A stretch of 64,000 nt of DNA from Ctena decussata (lineage: Eukaryota > Mollusca > Bivalvia > Lucinida > Lucinidae): contig OZ022512.1 of NCBI GenBank assembly GCA_963989385.1, forward strand, positions 25,751,899-25,815,898, written 5' to 3'. The translations under genes were made by a program, and so were the position numbers. The notes beneath the pieces are model-generated. The model saw only the letters and a list, made by a program, of their open reading frames with translations. It did not search any database and was not told the origin of the DNA. Every line of letters starts with the position of its first letter. Positions within the stretch are counted from its first letter, which is position 1. This document shows positions 47,797-59,411 of the stretch, one piece after another.

Positions 47797-49242
47797 TTTA
47801 GCTCACCAGAGCCGAAGGCTCCGGGGGAGCTTATAGGATAGGCAGTGGTCCGTCGTCGTCGTCTGTCGTCGTATGTCGTCGTCGTCTGTCGTCGTCCGTC
47901 AACACTTTTAAACGACATCTCCTCTGAAGCCACTAGGCCAATTGGGCTCAAATTTCATCTGTGGCATCCTTGGGATGGGGGATTGAAAGTTTGTGTTTTT
48001 TATGAAAATTGCCCTTTTAGTTTGGTTGCTATGGCAACTTAGTTTTCCCATTGACTTATAATGGGGAAAATTGAAAAATGGCATTTTCTGCCAAGCCATT
48101 GCAGATATGTTGATAAAACTTTTATAGAAATGTTCCTTGAGATGTCTACTATCAGCTATGTGTTTTTGGCCCACTGCTCCTTTTATTGGTTGCCATGGAA
48201 ACCGAAATGCCAAAAAAGAGGAAAAAATATGTAAAAAATTATCTCCTCTGAAGCCACTGGGCCGATAAGGCCCAGGTTTCATCTATGGCATCCTTGGGAT
48301 GAGGGATTGAAAGTTTGTGTTTTTTATGAAAATTGCCCTTTTAGTTTGGTTGCTATGGCAACTTAGAGTTCTCATTGACTTATAATGGGGAAAATTGAAA
48401 AATGGCATTTTCTGCCAAGCCATTGCAGACATGTTGATAAAACCTTTATAGAAATGTTCCTTGAGATGTCTTCTATCAGCTGTTTGTTTTTTTGGCCCAA
48501 TGCCCCTTTTATTGGTTGCCATGGAAACCAAAATGAAAAAAAAATGGAAAAAAATACTTAAAAATTATTTCCACTGTAACCACTGGGCGGATAAGGCCCA
48601 GATTTCATCTGTAGTATCCTTAGGCTGGGGGGTTGAAAGTTTGTGTATTTTATGAAAATCTTCCCTTTAGTTTGGTTGCTATGGCAACTTAGAGTTCCTA
48701 TTGACTTATAATGGGGAAAATTGAAAAATGGCGTTTACTGCCTAGCCATTGCAGATATGTTGACAAAACTTTTATAGAAATGTTCCTTAAGAAGTCTTCT
48801 ATCAGCTTTATTGTTCTTGGACCCACTGTTCCTTTTACTGGTTGTCATGGAAACCAAAATGCAATAATGATGGAAAAAAAATACTTACAAAATTGTCTCC
48901 TCAGAAGCCACTGGGCCAATAAGGCCCGAATTCATCTGTAATATCCTAATTAGGCTGGGGGTTGAAAGTTTGTGTTTTTTTATGAAAAATTGGCTTTTTC
49001 GTTTGGTTGCTATGGAAACTTAGAGTTGCATTGACTTATACTGGGGAAAATTGAAAAATGGCAGTTACTGCAATCAAAATATGGAAAATAGTTATATATT
49101 TTGTTGTCAACTCAACAAACTGTCAGGCTGAGACTTTGTTGTTGTATATTTTGTATTAGCCTGTACAAATGTGACAGTAATTTTGATAGCAATTTTGAGC
49201 TAGAGATCTGGTGAGCTTTGTGGCCCGTGGGCCTCTTGTTTA
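47797..49242. mobile_element. Helentron-like element with an X-box array in its core
   Basis: The left end is TTTTTAGCTCACCAGAGCC plus a long GTC-rich microsatellite. The core has about four units of roughly 326 bp (GCCACTGGGCCGATAAGGCC, TTGACTTATAATGGGGAAAA, GCCAAGCCATTGCAGA). Each full unit has two X-box-like palindromes, for seven in total. The right end is TGGTGAGCTTTGTGGCCC then GTGGGCCTCTTG and TTT. Confidence 0.87.
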
Positions 49243-50105
49243 ATGGGGGTAGGGGGGGGGGGGGGGGGCATATAGTATCACTGCTGTCCATATGTATGTA
49301 CGCCCGTCCCGTACATTGGAAAAATGGTTTCCATTCGATATCCTTTTGAAAAGATAAGTGTAATGGATTCATATGTTATACACAGGTATTTAAATCATAA
49401 AATACAGGTCAAGTTCGATTTATGGTAAAATCCGTCAATTATTATAGGAGTAATGGCCCTTTTTTGACTTCATTTTGTACAAAGAAAATGGTTTCCGTTC
49501 ATTATCTTTTGAAAAGATAAGTACATGTATATTGGGTTCATGTTTTATACACAGAATAAAGGTAGGTTCGATTTAGGGTAAAATCTGTGGATTATTATGT
49601 AAGACATGGCCCTTTTTTGGCTTCACTTTGTACAAAAAAGTGGTTTTCATTCATTATCTTGTATGGAATTAATATTTTATACACAGGTTTATAATTATAA
49701 AATACAGGTCAAGTTCAATTTAGGGTAAAATCCGTCAATAATTCTGGGAGTTTGGGTAAAATCCGTCAATTATTCTGGGAGTTATGGTCCCTTTTCAACT
49801 TCATTTTGTACGAAAAAATGGTTTCTGTAGGTTACCTTTTGAAAAGATTAGTTTATTGGATTTATATTTTATACACATGTAAATGATTATAAAATACAGG
49901 TCAAGTTTAATTTAAGGTTAAATCCGCCAATTGTTGTGGGAGTTATGGCCCTTTTTCAACTTCATTTTGTACTGAAACAAGTTTTCTTTTGTTATTTTTG
50001 AAAAATCACTTGTTTCTGGGCTGTTTCTATTGGAAAGTTGCATGGCACCCATTTTTATGATAAAATACAGAGTGTTATCACATATAACAGACGCCCCCCA
50101 CCCCT
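49243..50105. repeat. Satellite block with G-run left end
   Basis: It starts with a long G run (about 49252-49268) and CATATAGTATCAC, then 4-5 diverged units of about 170 bp (TTTTGAAAAGATAAGT, TTTATACACAGG, AAAATACAGGTCAAGTTC, TTATGGCCCTTTTT). It ends at a C-rich run GACGCCCCCCACCCC, the inverse of the left end, so it is probably one more satellite-cored element. Confidence 0.7.
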
Positions 50106-50605
50106 CCCCATTCCCCCACTGCCCCCACCCACCCTTCTCTTGATCTAATAAGCACGATACATCTGTCTAAGGAAAACAATAAACCATGTACTACACAAGT
50201 CTGCCTCTTTGAGCCTAGTTATCCAACAAGTGCCAGTACCATAAACAAAGAAAATCTAACATAAGGCACTAGGCGGGGGCAACCCATGTCCATTGGGCAC
50301 ATTTCTAGTCTTAAACAGCAACATTGCAAAGTGGCAAATAGGTATGTCCACCTGCTGTAGACATTTAAGTTGGTGCAGATAGTTTGGCTTTAGTTCATAT
50401 GCTATTAAAGTTATAAAACTTACTAGGTATTTGTACACCATAAACAGTCTCTGCTCTGATTAGATTGCAGATGCTTAAGTGTCTGAATTAACACAATTTT
50501 TTAATGGAAAAAGAACACAAACATGTGACTTGGTTCATGTAGCTATGCTTTCATGTAGATATGCTTATCCAGAGCTTAATATATGGCGGGGTTTGATGAT
50601 AATAT
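50106..50605. other. ARF intron, unannotated part
   Basis: No gene or repeat recognised. Confidence 0.5.
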
Positions 50606-50834
50606 ATGAGCCGTGACATGACAAAATCAGCAAAGTGGCATGTGTGCCAAGTGAACAGTAAGATCAGCCCAGTCTGATCACAGGCTTAGCTGTTTGCATG
50701 GGGCTAGCTTAGACGCTTAGCTAGCCTTTAAGAGCACAGCAGAGACTGATGTCAGGCTGGGCAGATGCCCAGGCTGATCCGAGTCTTTGCCGGGTGCACA
50801 TGCCACTTGGTTGGATTTGTCATGTCGCAGCTCA
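50606..50834. mobile_element. Palindromic MITE, family B (GTGGCATG subgroup)
   Basis: From ATGAGCCGTGACATGAC to GTCATGTCGCAGCTCA. The arms carry GCAAAGTGGCATGTGTG / GCACATGCCACTTGG. Confidence 0.9.
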
Positions 50835-50950
50835 ATTAGATTTTTCCTCACATCTCCTTAAATATCAAAGAGGCATGTTGTTATCTCATCTGAACTGCCT
50901 TAGCTTGAAACTTCTCACCAAGGCAATTTTGATTAGGGCCAACAACACAA

Positions 50951-51190
50951 ATGAGCCGCAACACGAGAAAACCAACAATGTGGTTGTGCGCCCAGCGCAG
51001 ACTCAGATCAGCCTGGGCATCCGCCCAGTCTGATCAGAGTCTTCGCTGTCCGTATGAAGGTAGCTTAGACCCTCAGCTACCCATTAAGCGCAGAGCGAAG
51101 ACTCTGATCAGACTGGGCGGATGCCCAGGCTGATCTGAGTCTGCGCTGGGCGTAAAACCACATTGTTGGTTTTCTCGTGTCGCGGCTCAA
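50951..51190. mobile_element. Palindromic MITE, family B, well preserved
   Basis: From ATGAGCCGCAACACGAG to CTCGTGTCGCGGCTCA. The arms CAGACTCAGATCAGCCTGGG and CCCAGGCTGATCTGAGTCTG are nearly perfect. Confidence 0.94.
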
Positions 51191-51354
51191 ATGATTTTGT
51201 GGAGACTCTGCAATAAATGTGTATGTGTAGATAATGATCTGAAATCATGTTATACAAGAACCATGTGATATGTATCTGATCCTATGTTTAATAAAGTAAA
51301 ACACACATTCTGTGAATAGTTTTGTCTTTCCTTGCCCTTGTACAGAGCTACAGA

Positions 51355-51645
51355 TATAGAGGATCTTACACTTGTGCTCATTTTATATGAAATTTATGAA
51401 ACCAGCTTTCGGTAAGTTTCATAAATTGAAATGACGAGTGTAAGATTCTGTTTATCATATGGTCCATTAAAATGGGATTTAAAGGTCTTCAAACTGAACA
51501 TTATTTCAATAAGAAAACGTATTGTTGACATGGACGTTTTCAATGACGTTACGTGTTTGCGCCAAAGTGTCATTACACATGTGGTCATACGATTTTAATG
51601 ACACCACGTTATCCACTGAATGACAGCGAAATCATATGATAAAAG
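51355..51645. mobile_element. Fold-back MITE, family F
   Basis: It starts ATAGAGGATCTTACACTTG, with inverted arms GAAATTTATGAAACC / GTTTCATAAATTG, and ends AAATCATATGATAAAA. It is related to the copies at 6868 and 52178. Confidence 0.72.
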
Positions 51646-51918
51646 TGGTTTTTGTGCTCGGGAGGGGTGGGAAAAGATAGTGCACTTATCAGAATAATTT
51701 GACTATGAGATGGGGATTTTCTTCTCCAAAATGAGGTTTGTATCAATCTGTGAAATCTCAAAGTAAGACAGATCTTCATTATTGTTGGTTGACATACTCA
51801 CAGCATGCAAATGAGAGAAACAATCTGATGCACTGTTCTTCCATGAATCTGTTGTCTGAAAGGTAAAAATGCAGAGCTGAAGATTAAAGCACATTATCTA
51901 ATGTTAATTCAGAGGAGA

Positions 51919-52160
51919 ATTGAGCCACGACACGACAAAACCAACAATGTGGTTATGCGCCCAGCGCTGACTCAGATCAGCCTGGACATCAGCCCAGTTT
52001 AATCAGACTCTTCGCTAAGTGCTCAAAGGGTAGCTAAGGGTCTAAGCTACCTCCATGCAGACAGGGAAGACTCTGATCAGACTGGGCGGAAGCCCAGGCT
52101 GGTCTGAGTCTGCACTGGGCGCACAACCACATTGTTGGTTTTGTCGTGTCGCGGCTCAAT
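51919..52160. mobile_element. Palindromic MITE, family B
   Basis: From ATTGAGCCACGACACGAC to GTCGTGTCGCGGCTCAAT. Full-length. Confidence 0.93.
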
Positions 52161-52177
52161 TCAATTTATTCCCCACA

Positions 52178-52475
52178 TGCATAGAGGATTGTACACGAGT
52201 GGTCATTTAATATGAAATTTATGAAACGAGCCTTTGGAGAACAAGAGTTTCATAAATTTCATATGAAATACCACAACTGAAAGATTCTGGTCATCATATT
52301 ACCCTTTAAAATGGGATTTTATTGCCTTTAAAAAGAGCATTATTTCAATTAGAAAATGCATTGCTGACAATGTCCTTTTCAGTGACGTTACATGTATCGC
52401 CAGTGTTATTACGCGTGTGGTCATAAGATTTTTATGGCACAATGTTATCCACTGAACAACAGCGACAATATGTGT
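52178..52475. mobile_element. Fold-back MITE, family F
   Basis: ATAGAGGATTGTACACGAG, then arms CATTTAATATGAAATTTATG and GTTTCATAAATTTCATATG. The distal half aligns with 51355 (TTAAAATGGGATTT, GACGTTACATGT, GTTATCCACTGAA). Confidence 0.72.
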
Positions 52476-52599
52476 AAAATTGTTATGTACCAGTATTGTT
52501 GCTGTAGGAATGCCTCTTATAGAAACGAAGAAGAAAATACTACATCAGAGGGATCTCCCATGGAAGTACATGTATATCCATACACCTTCAGTATATTAG

Positions 52600-52803
52600 C
52601 AGTGACATTACAAAACCAACAAAGTGGCATGTGTGCCCAGCAAAGACGCAGGTCAGCTTGGGCAGCCGCATGGAGCTAGCTTAGACGCTTAGCTATCATT
52701 TAAGGGCACAACAAAGACTGATCAGTCTGGGCAGATGCCCAGGCTGATATGTCTGCATGGGCGCACATGCCACTTTGTTGGTTTTGTCGTGGCACAGCTT
52801 ATG
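52600..52803. mobile_element. Palindromic MITE, family B (GTGGCATG subgroup, internally deleted)
   Basis: From AGTGACATTACAAAACC to GTTTTGTCGTGGCACAGCTT. The left arm jumps from GGGCAGCCGC to ATGGAGCTAGC, so part of it is lost. Confidence 0.87.
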
Positions 52804-52815
52804 TTTGTGTGTAAT

Positions 52816-53017
52816 CAGAGCTCTAGTTAAGATGGGTATTTGATGATAATTGAAGGATAATTTTCTTTATTTCTCATTGAAACCATATGTTGTGACCCTC
52901 ATCTGAACCGTCTCGTTGAGACGGTTCCGATGGGGGGTCACAACGTATGTTTTTATCCAGAATTAACAATAATTATCCCTAATTATCACCAAATACTCCC
53001 TCTTATCTAGGGCTCTG
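52816..53017. mobile_element. Fold-back MITE, family A, abutting exon 3b
   Basis: From CAGAGCTCTAGTTAAG to CTCTTATCTAGGGCTCTG, CATCTGAACC subgroup. Only 17 bases (53018-53034) separate it from exon 3b. Confidence 0.93.
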
Positions 53018-53034
53018 ATGTAATATATCTTCAG

Positions 53035-53159
53035 GTTTGATATTTGTCGTGGACAGTAACGACAGAGAAAGATCAACAGAGGCCAGAGAAGAACTCTGTA
53101 GAATGTTACAAGAAGATGAGCTCAGAGATGCTATTTTACTTGTGTTCGCTAATAAACAG
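53035..53159 (+). CDS. ARF1: ARF1-like small GTPase, alternative exon 3b (residues 87-128)
   Basis: Second copy of exon 3, with the same 125-base length and phases as 3a. It reads [20 protein letters not shown], then [20 protein letters not shown] and KQ. Relative to 3a the changes are T101, R104, E105, C108, I120 and L121; R104-E105 is nearer to the usual class I AREEL. Most of the 26 base differences from 3a are silent third-position changes, which indicates purifying selection on both copies. The acceptor is GTAATATATCTTCAG, which has almost no polypyrimidine tract, and a family A MITE ends just upstream, so any branch point in the usual range would fall within or at the edge of the MITE. 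The donor is GTACTG. Confidence 0.95.
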
Positions 53160-53174
53160 GTACTGCCCTTCTCA

Positions 53175-53830
53175 CCTTAAAATGGCAAATGTTGGCAAAT
53201 TTGAAAATATGGTACATTTATAAAACCAGTTTGCTATTACAGTTTTGGCAAGTCATTGTTAACCCATAATGGGCCAAAAAAGCAGACGACAAAATTTGCA
53301 GAATTTCAAAAAATGTTTCGTCAAAGTGATATCATATTGAGAATTCGAACACTAGAGGGCAAACAGTGTAGATTCAGATGAGGTGGCTCATTATGAGCCA
53401 CCTCATCTGGATCTACACTGTTTGCTAAATCAACAATTTTAATTTTTGGCGCTTCAAGGGTTGAAATGGAAAATGTTGGCAAATTCGAAAATATGGTACA
53501 TTTATCAAACCAGTTTGCCATTACAGTTTTTGGCAAGTCTTTGTTAACCCTTAATGCGCCAAAAAGCAGACGACAAAATTTACGTCTGCAGAATTTCAAA
53601 ACAATGTCTTGCCCAAGCGATATCATATTGAGAATTGGAACACTAGAGGGCAAACAGTGTAGATTCAGATGAGGTGGCATCTCATATGGATCTACACTGT
53701 TTGCCAATTCAACAATTTTAAAATTTAGCGCTTTAAGAGTTAAAATGGCAAATGTTGGCAAATTCGAAAATATGGTACATTTATCAAACCAGTTTGCCAT
53801 TACAGTTTTGGCAAGTCATTGTTAAGACAT
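53175..53830. repeat. Tandem repeat of unique sequence plus hairpin, three copies
   Basis: A segment of about 80 bp (AATGTTGGCAAATTCGAAAA, TATGGTACATTTATCAAACC, TTTTGGCAAGTC) appears near 53187, 53472 and 53754. Between copies are family D hairpin elements: GCAAACAGTGTAGATTCAG..CTGGATCTACACTGTTTGC with a TGAGCCACCTC apex. The D unit seems bounded by TTAACCCTTAATGCGCCAAA and its inverse. A fragment is at 62865. Confidence 0.8.
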
Positions 53831-53880
53831 TCTGGCAATGGCAGAACCGGCTACTATTTGTGTTGTTGCGAGTCATTTGC

Positions 53881-54262
53881 CATTCTAATGCACTTACAAA
53901 TATAACGCGACGTCTGATTGGATAACGTCAAGAATTTGCAACAGTATATTCTGCGATATACTGTCGCAAACCCGACGTCATTAAGTAACGTTGCTTCTCA
54001 TTGGCTGACAATTGGTTTTACTTTGCTGACGGCGCTTGAAATTGGTTCAGAATAGTACATTATGAAAGGTGAAAATGTGGAAAAGTGCATTACAATGGGG
54101 ATAACTGTATTGAAAATTGTCATTTGGGGAGGTAAATTGTCGGTTTTATGGTCGCAAATTGCATTTTACGGCTCCGCTGGCACGTCAGCGTAAAACGAAA
54201 TTTCCAACCATAAAACCGATGATTTACCTCCCCAAATGACAATTTTGAGTACAGTAACCCTC
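53881..54262. mobile_element. Double-hairpin element, family E
   Basis: TTCTAATGCACTTACAAATA, then an AACAGTATATTCTGCGATATACTG palindrome region; then GTCATTTGGGGAGGTAAATT and GTCGGTTTTATGGTCG, inverted as AACCATAAAACCGATG and TTTACCTCCCCAAATGAC. The second copy at 59412 is very similar. Confidence 0.85.
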
Positions 54263-54357
54263 TAATTGAGTTCTAGTTTAGCTTATGTGACTATGAATAG
54301 ACAGGCAAGGCACCACATCTTTGGCTGTGGCATAAAGTAAGAATCATGTTTTCTGGT

Positions 54358-54497
54358 TGAGCCCTGTTTTGTGGGTGGTGGTCGAGTGGTGCTGCATGTA
54401 AATTCCAGTGCCAGGGCATCCTACTGATGTGGATAATAGTAGGGCAAGGGCCTACTGTGCATGCAGTAGGTGCAGGTTGGGGTTGTTTGGACATTTT
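54358..54497 (+). repeat. SINE fragment, cut off by an element insertion
   Basis: GAGTGGTGCTGCATG, TTCCAGTGCCAGGGCATCC, GGCCTACTGTGCATGCAGTA and GTTTGGACATTTT are the forward form of the reverse SINE at 37803-38042. It is interrupted at 54497 by TTTTTAGCTCACC. Confidence 0.75.
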
Positions 54498-57400
54498 TAG
54501 CTCACCTGTCAAGGTGAGCTTATAGTATAGACTTGGTCCGTTGTCCGTCGTCGTCGGCGTCCACAATTTTAAACATCTTCTTCTCAGAAACCACTGGGTG
54601 GATTGAAGCCAAATTTCATATGGAGCCTTAACAGGATGGGGGAACGAAATTTTATATATTTGGTCCAGGTCACATGACCAAGATGGCCGCCACGCCCATA
54701 TATGGTAAAAACCCTTCAAAAATCTTCTTCTCCAGAACCAAAAGGCCTATGACCTTGAAACTTGGTATGTAGCATCGGGCATGCAGGCCCATCATAATTT
54801 ATATAAATCATGACCTTGTGATGACCTTGACCTAATTTATGACATGGTCAACTTTGGTACGTTAGGCTTTTATATGGGAAAACCCTTAAACGGTGGATTT
54901 CTCAGAAACTATTTAAGTCTAAGGTACAATACTTGGTATACATGGTTGACTAAATGACCAGATGAAGATATTATGTCACTAAAGGTCAAGGTCATTCCGT
55001 CGGACCATCCGTCGTCAAGATTTTCAAACATCTTCTCCTCTGAAACCACTGGGCTGATTGAAGCCAAATTTCATATGGAGTCTCAGTGGGATGGGGGAAT
55101 GAAAGTTTATATATTTGGTCCAGGTCACATGACCAAGATGGCCGCCATGCCCATATTTGGTAAAAACCCTTCAAAAATCTTCTTCTCCAGAACCAAAAGG
55201 CCTATGACCTTGAAACTTGGTATGTAGCGTTGGGCATGCGGGCCCATCAAAGTTTATACAAATCATGACCTTGCGTTGACCTTGACCTAATTTACGGCAT
55301 GGTCAACTTTGGTACGTTAGGCTTTTATATTGGAAAATGCTTAAACAGTGGATTTCTCAGAAACTATTTAAGTCTAAGGTACAATACTTGGTTTATATGG
55401 TCGACTAAATGACCAGATGAAGATATTATGTCTTTAAAGGTCAAGGTCATTCCGTCGGACCATCCGTCGTCAAGATTTTCAAACATCTTCTCCTCTGAAA
55501 CCACTAGGCTGATTGAAGCCAAATTTCATATGGAGTCTCAGTGGGATGTGGGAACGAAAGTTTATATATTTGGTCCAGGTCACATGACCAAGATGGCCGC
55601 CACGCCCATATATGGTAAAAGCCCTTCAAAATCTTCTTCTCCAGAACCAAAAGGCCTATGACCTTGAAACTTGGTATGTAGCATCGGGCATGCTGGCCCA
55701 TCATAGTTTATACAAATCATGATCTTTCGTTTGACTTGACCTAATTTACGGGATGGTCAACTTTGGTACGTTAGGCTTTTATATGGGAAAATGCTTAAAC
55801 AGTGGATTTCTCAGAAACTACTTAAGTATTAGGTACAATACTTGGTATACATGGTCGACTAAATGACCAGATGAAGATATTATGTCACTAAAGGTCAAGG
55901 TCATTCCGTCAGACCATCCGTCGTCAAGATTTTCAAACATCTTCTCCTCTGAAACCACTGGGCCGATTGAAGCCAAATTTCATATGGAGTCTCAGTGGGA
56001 TTGGGGAACGAAAGTTTATACCCGGGGTCTGGGTCACATGACCAAGATGGCCACCATGCCCATATATGGTAAAAACCCTTCGAAAATCTTCTTCTCTAGA
56101 ACCAAAAGGCCTATGACCTTGAAACTTGGTATGTAGCATCGGGCATGCTGGCCCATCATAGTTGTCACCCGACGTAGGCGGAGGGGGACTATAGAAATGA
56201 CCCTCGTCCATCCGTGTGTCAGTCCGTCCGTCTTTCCGTCCGTCCGTCCGTCCGTCCGTCCGAAATCTTGTCCCCGCAACTCCTCCTACGTCTTTCATCG
56301 GATTGATTTGAAATTTTACAGATTGTATTCTTATGATATGAAGATGTGCATGTGGTTTTTTATTTTTGTTTCGGCCATTTTTGGTCGAGTTACGGCCCTT
56401 GCTTACTCAGACCTTGTCCCCGCAACTCCTGCCACATCTTTTATCAGATTGACTTGAAATTGTGCAGAATGTTTCATCATGATCTGAAGATGTGCATGTG
56501 ATTTTGAAATTTCAATTGTCCTATATTTTACAAAGTTATGGCCCTTTGTTGTTTTTGGTATTTTTCCAACTTTTGAACCGTTTGACCGAGAGAGCTGAAA
56601 TTTGGTATGCTATTAGCATTTGGTAAATTGAGTATTCTGATTATTGTTAGGATATGCTAAATTTATTAGTGACAGGGTTATTCCCCTTTCATAGATAATA
56701 GACATTCACTTAAAGGTAAAGGGATAACTCAAGAACTATTCATATTAATGGGCTGAATTTTCATAAATGCATTGTTTATTTTTCATCAGATTCATATTAG
56801 GAGGATTATGGCCCTTGTTGTTTTGTTATTGGGTTTACAGTCTTATGTTTTGGGCATTCTGTAAGGGCCTAAAGTTTCAGTAGCCTGATTTTACACATAT
56901 ACGCCCAGTTCTGAACTTAAGTATTTTATAACCTCATAGAGGCCCAGTAATTGGGGTATATGTCTCTGCTTATGCTTCAATCATTATTTGCTTACCAGGT
57001 TCTGTTATACACATATTTTCTGGTTTCACCCATAAATGCCCCTTTCTAAACTTAAGTATTTTATAACTTCATAGAGGCCCAGTAATTGTGCTTCAGTTAT
57101 TATTTGCTGACCAGGTTCTGTAATGCACATATTTTCTGTTTTTGGCCATATAGTTACTCTGAAACTGAATAAAGGGCTGCAGTTTGTGACACATTTCAAA
57201 CGTCGGGTGACACTTGGCCGATGGCCTTTTATTTATACAAATGATGACCATGTGTTGACCTTGAATTAATTGACGACATGGTCAACTTTGGTATGTTAGG
57301 CTTTTATATGGGAAAACGCTTGTACAGTGGATTTCTCAGAAACTATTTAAGTCTTAGGTACAATACATGGTATATATGGTCAACTAAATGACCAGATAAA

Positions 57401-58484
57401 GATATTATGTCACTGAAAGGTCAAGGTCATTTTGTCGGTCTGTCCGTCATCAAGATTTTCAAAACATCTACTCCTCTGAAACCACTGGTCTGATTGAAGC
57501 GAAATTTCATATGGAGTCTAAGTGTGATCAGGGAATAAAAGTTTGTTCTCAGGGTCTTGACCAAGATGGCAGCCATGCCCATATTTGGTAAAAACCCTTC
57601 AAAATCTTCTTCTCCAGAACCAAAAGGTGTATGACCTTGAAACTTGGTATGTAGCTTTGGGCACTCAAGCCCATCATAGTTTATACAAATGATCGTGCGT
57701 TGACCTTGACCTAATTTATGACACTGTCAACTTTGGTACATTATGTAGGCTTTTATATGGGAAAATGCTTAAACAGTGGATTTTTCAGAAACTATTTAAG
57801 TCTAAGGTGCAATATTTGGTATATATGGTTGACTAAATGACCAGATGAAGATATTGTGTCGTTAAAGGTCAAGGTCATTCTTTGACTTTTGTACAAGGTC
57901 ATTGAGATTCTGTCACCCGTCAACATTTTCAAACATCTTCTCAGTGGCCACTAGGGTCAATTGAAGCCATATTTCATATGGAGCTTCACCGGCTTAAAGG
58001 AACCATGGTTTGTTCAGATGATCTTGGTCACTTGACCAAGATGGCCACCATGCCCATATATGGTAAAAACTCTTCAAACGTCTTTTTCTCGAGAACCGAA
58101 AGGCCTATAACCTTGAAACTTGGTACCGGTATGTAGCATTGGGCACTCAGGCCCATCATAGTTTATACAAATGATTACTGTGTTTCATATATTATGGAGC
58201 TTTAATACTGGGTCAAAGGAATCAAAGTTTGTTCAGATGGTCATGGTCGTATGAACATGGTGGCCGCCACACCCATTTATGATAAAAACCCTTCAGAAAT
58301 CTTTGTCCAGAAACAAAGGCCCAGTGACCTTGTTGCTTGGTATATAGAATTGGGACTCAGCATTAATCCCCAAGGGAGGGGTTTATCTGCCCCTGCCCTG
58401 GTGCTATATACATGTATAAAAGCATTAAAATATATATCAGGACCAAGTGTCAGGTGAGCTACAGGACCATTGGTCCTCTTGTTA
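54497..58484. mobile_element. Helentron-like satellite element (AGCTCACC/CTTG class) with a nested element
   Basis: The left end is TTTTTAGCTCACCTGTCAAG then GTGAGC, then GTCCGTCGTCGTCGGCGTCC. The core has units of about 455 bp (ACCACTGGGCTGATTGAAGC, ATGACCAAGATGGCCGCC, CCAAAAGGCCTATGACCTTG, AAGGTCAAGGTCATTCCGTC), several nearly identical between 54.97 and 56.1 kb. The right end is CAGGTGAGCTACAGG and ACCATTGGTCCTCTTG, then TT. Confidence 0.87.
56163..57229. mobile_element. Nested satellite element (TCACCCGACG ends)
   Basis: The left end is TTGTCACCCGACGTAGG with a (CCGT)n run. The right end is CGTCGGGTGACA then a hairpin GGCC-GAT-GGCC and TTTTA. The surrounding unit ATCATAGT / TTATACAAATGA is continuous across it, so it inserted between T residues. 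Confidence 0.75.
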
Positions 58485-58595
58485 TTATCATCTATCGTTA
58501 CTCTCTTCTTTCTCTGTCTTTCTGGGAGGCGGCCCGATATAGACTGAAATACTGTATCAAAGGGCTGTTAAACCCAAAACAACCAACCAACTCAG
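58485..58595 (+). repeat. SINE 3' part, forward
   Basis: It contains GGAGGCGGCCCGATATAGAC, GTATCAAAGGGCTGTTAAAC and the tail CAAAACAACCAACCAACTC, the inverse of the start of 37803-38042. It directly follows the 3' end of the preceding Helentron-like element. Confidence 0.7.
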
Positions 58596-59411
58596 TTTTG
58601 TGACCTTGCAGAGACAGAGTGTCTTTGAATGCAGTGAATGATAGGGGGGTGGGGGTGGGGGGGGTACTTCTGTGTTATTTGATAACATTCTGTATCTTAT
58701 CATATAAATGGATGCCATGCAACTTTCCAGAAGAAATAGGCCAGAAATTAGTAACTCTTCAAAATATAATGAACAGAAAATGTTACAGGTGACAGGGTCC
58801 AAATACAGTGACAGAGAAAAATTTCTCAGGGTCCAAATGCTGTGATCAAAGAAAAAATTTTTGACAAGGTCCAAATTCAGGCTGTTGTATGACAGTGTAT
58901 TTTTCCACACTTAAATGCAATAAGTGCTAAAACTATATGTATTTTTTAGAAAGTTCAGATGCAATGTGTGATAAAAATGCAAGTTATAAGCTACAGTATT
59001 TGCAATAATACCTGGACAGTGCACTTAGGAAGTTCACTTTTACCATAAAATCGGTCATTAAAGAGTCCTTAGCTATATTATTTGTACATTCAAGTACAAA
59101 CTGAATCTTGCATAGATCTGCCTCACAACAGTCGCTTATTCATGTCAATACTAGGTGAAAAGAAACCTGTCTGCGAACATGTGAAAAACAGTACTAAAGC
59201 CTAAATTATAGATAAAAGTGAAGGAAATATTCAGAAACTTTGTGTTCTAAGAATACAGATTAAATATTTTCATAAACTTCCTCGGTGTGAGCTAATAATA
59301 ATTACTGCAAATATGGTAAATATTTCATTGGACCAAAATCTATATTTTTGCAAAGTTCAAATGAATGAGTAAATACAGATTTATGTGATAGATTTCCTTA
59401 CAATCAAAAGT
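58596..59411. other. 3b-4b intron, unannotated part
   Basis: No gene. A G-rich run at about 58643-58664 could form a G-quadruplex. Confidence 0.5.

Noticed and set aside
53321..53800. 159-codon open frame on the minus strand
   Set aside because: It runs through a triplicated intron segment and hairpin MITEs, and its internal repeats mirror the DNA repeat. No domain.
54291..54719. 142-codon open frame on the minus strand
   Set aside because: It joins a SINE fragment and the left end of a satellite element. The FYHIWAWRPSWSCD-type peptide recurs in every copy of that satellite and reflects DNA repetition.
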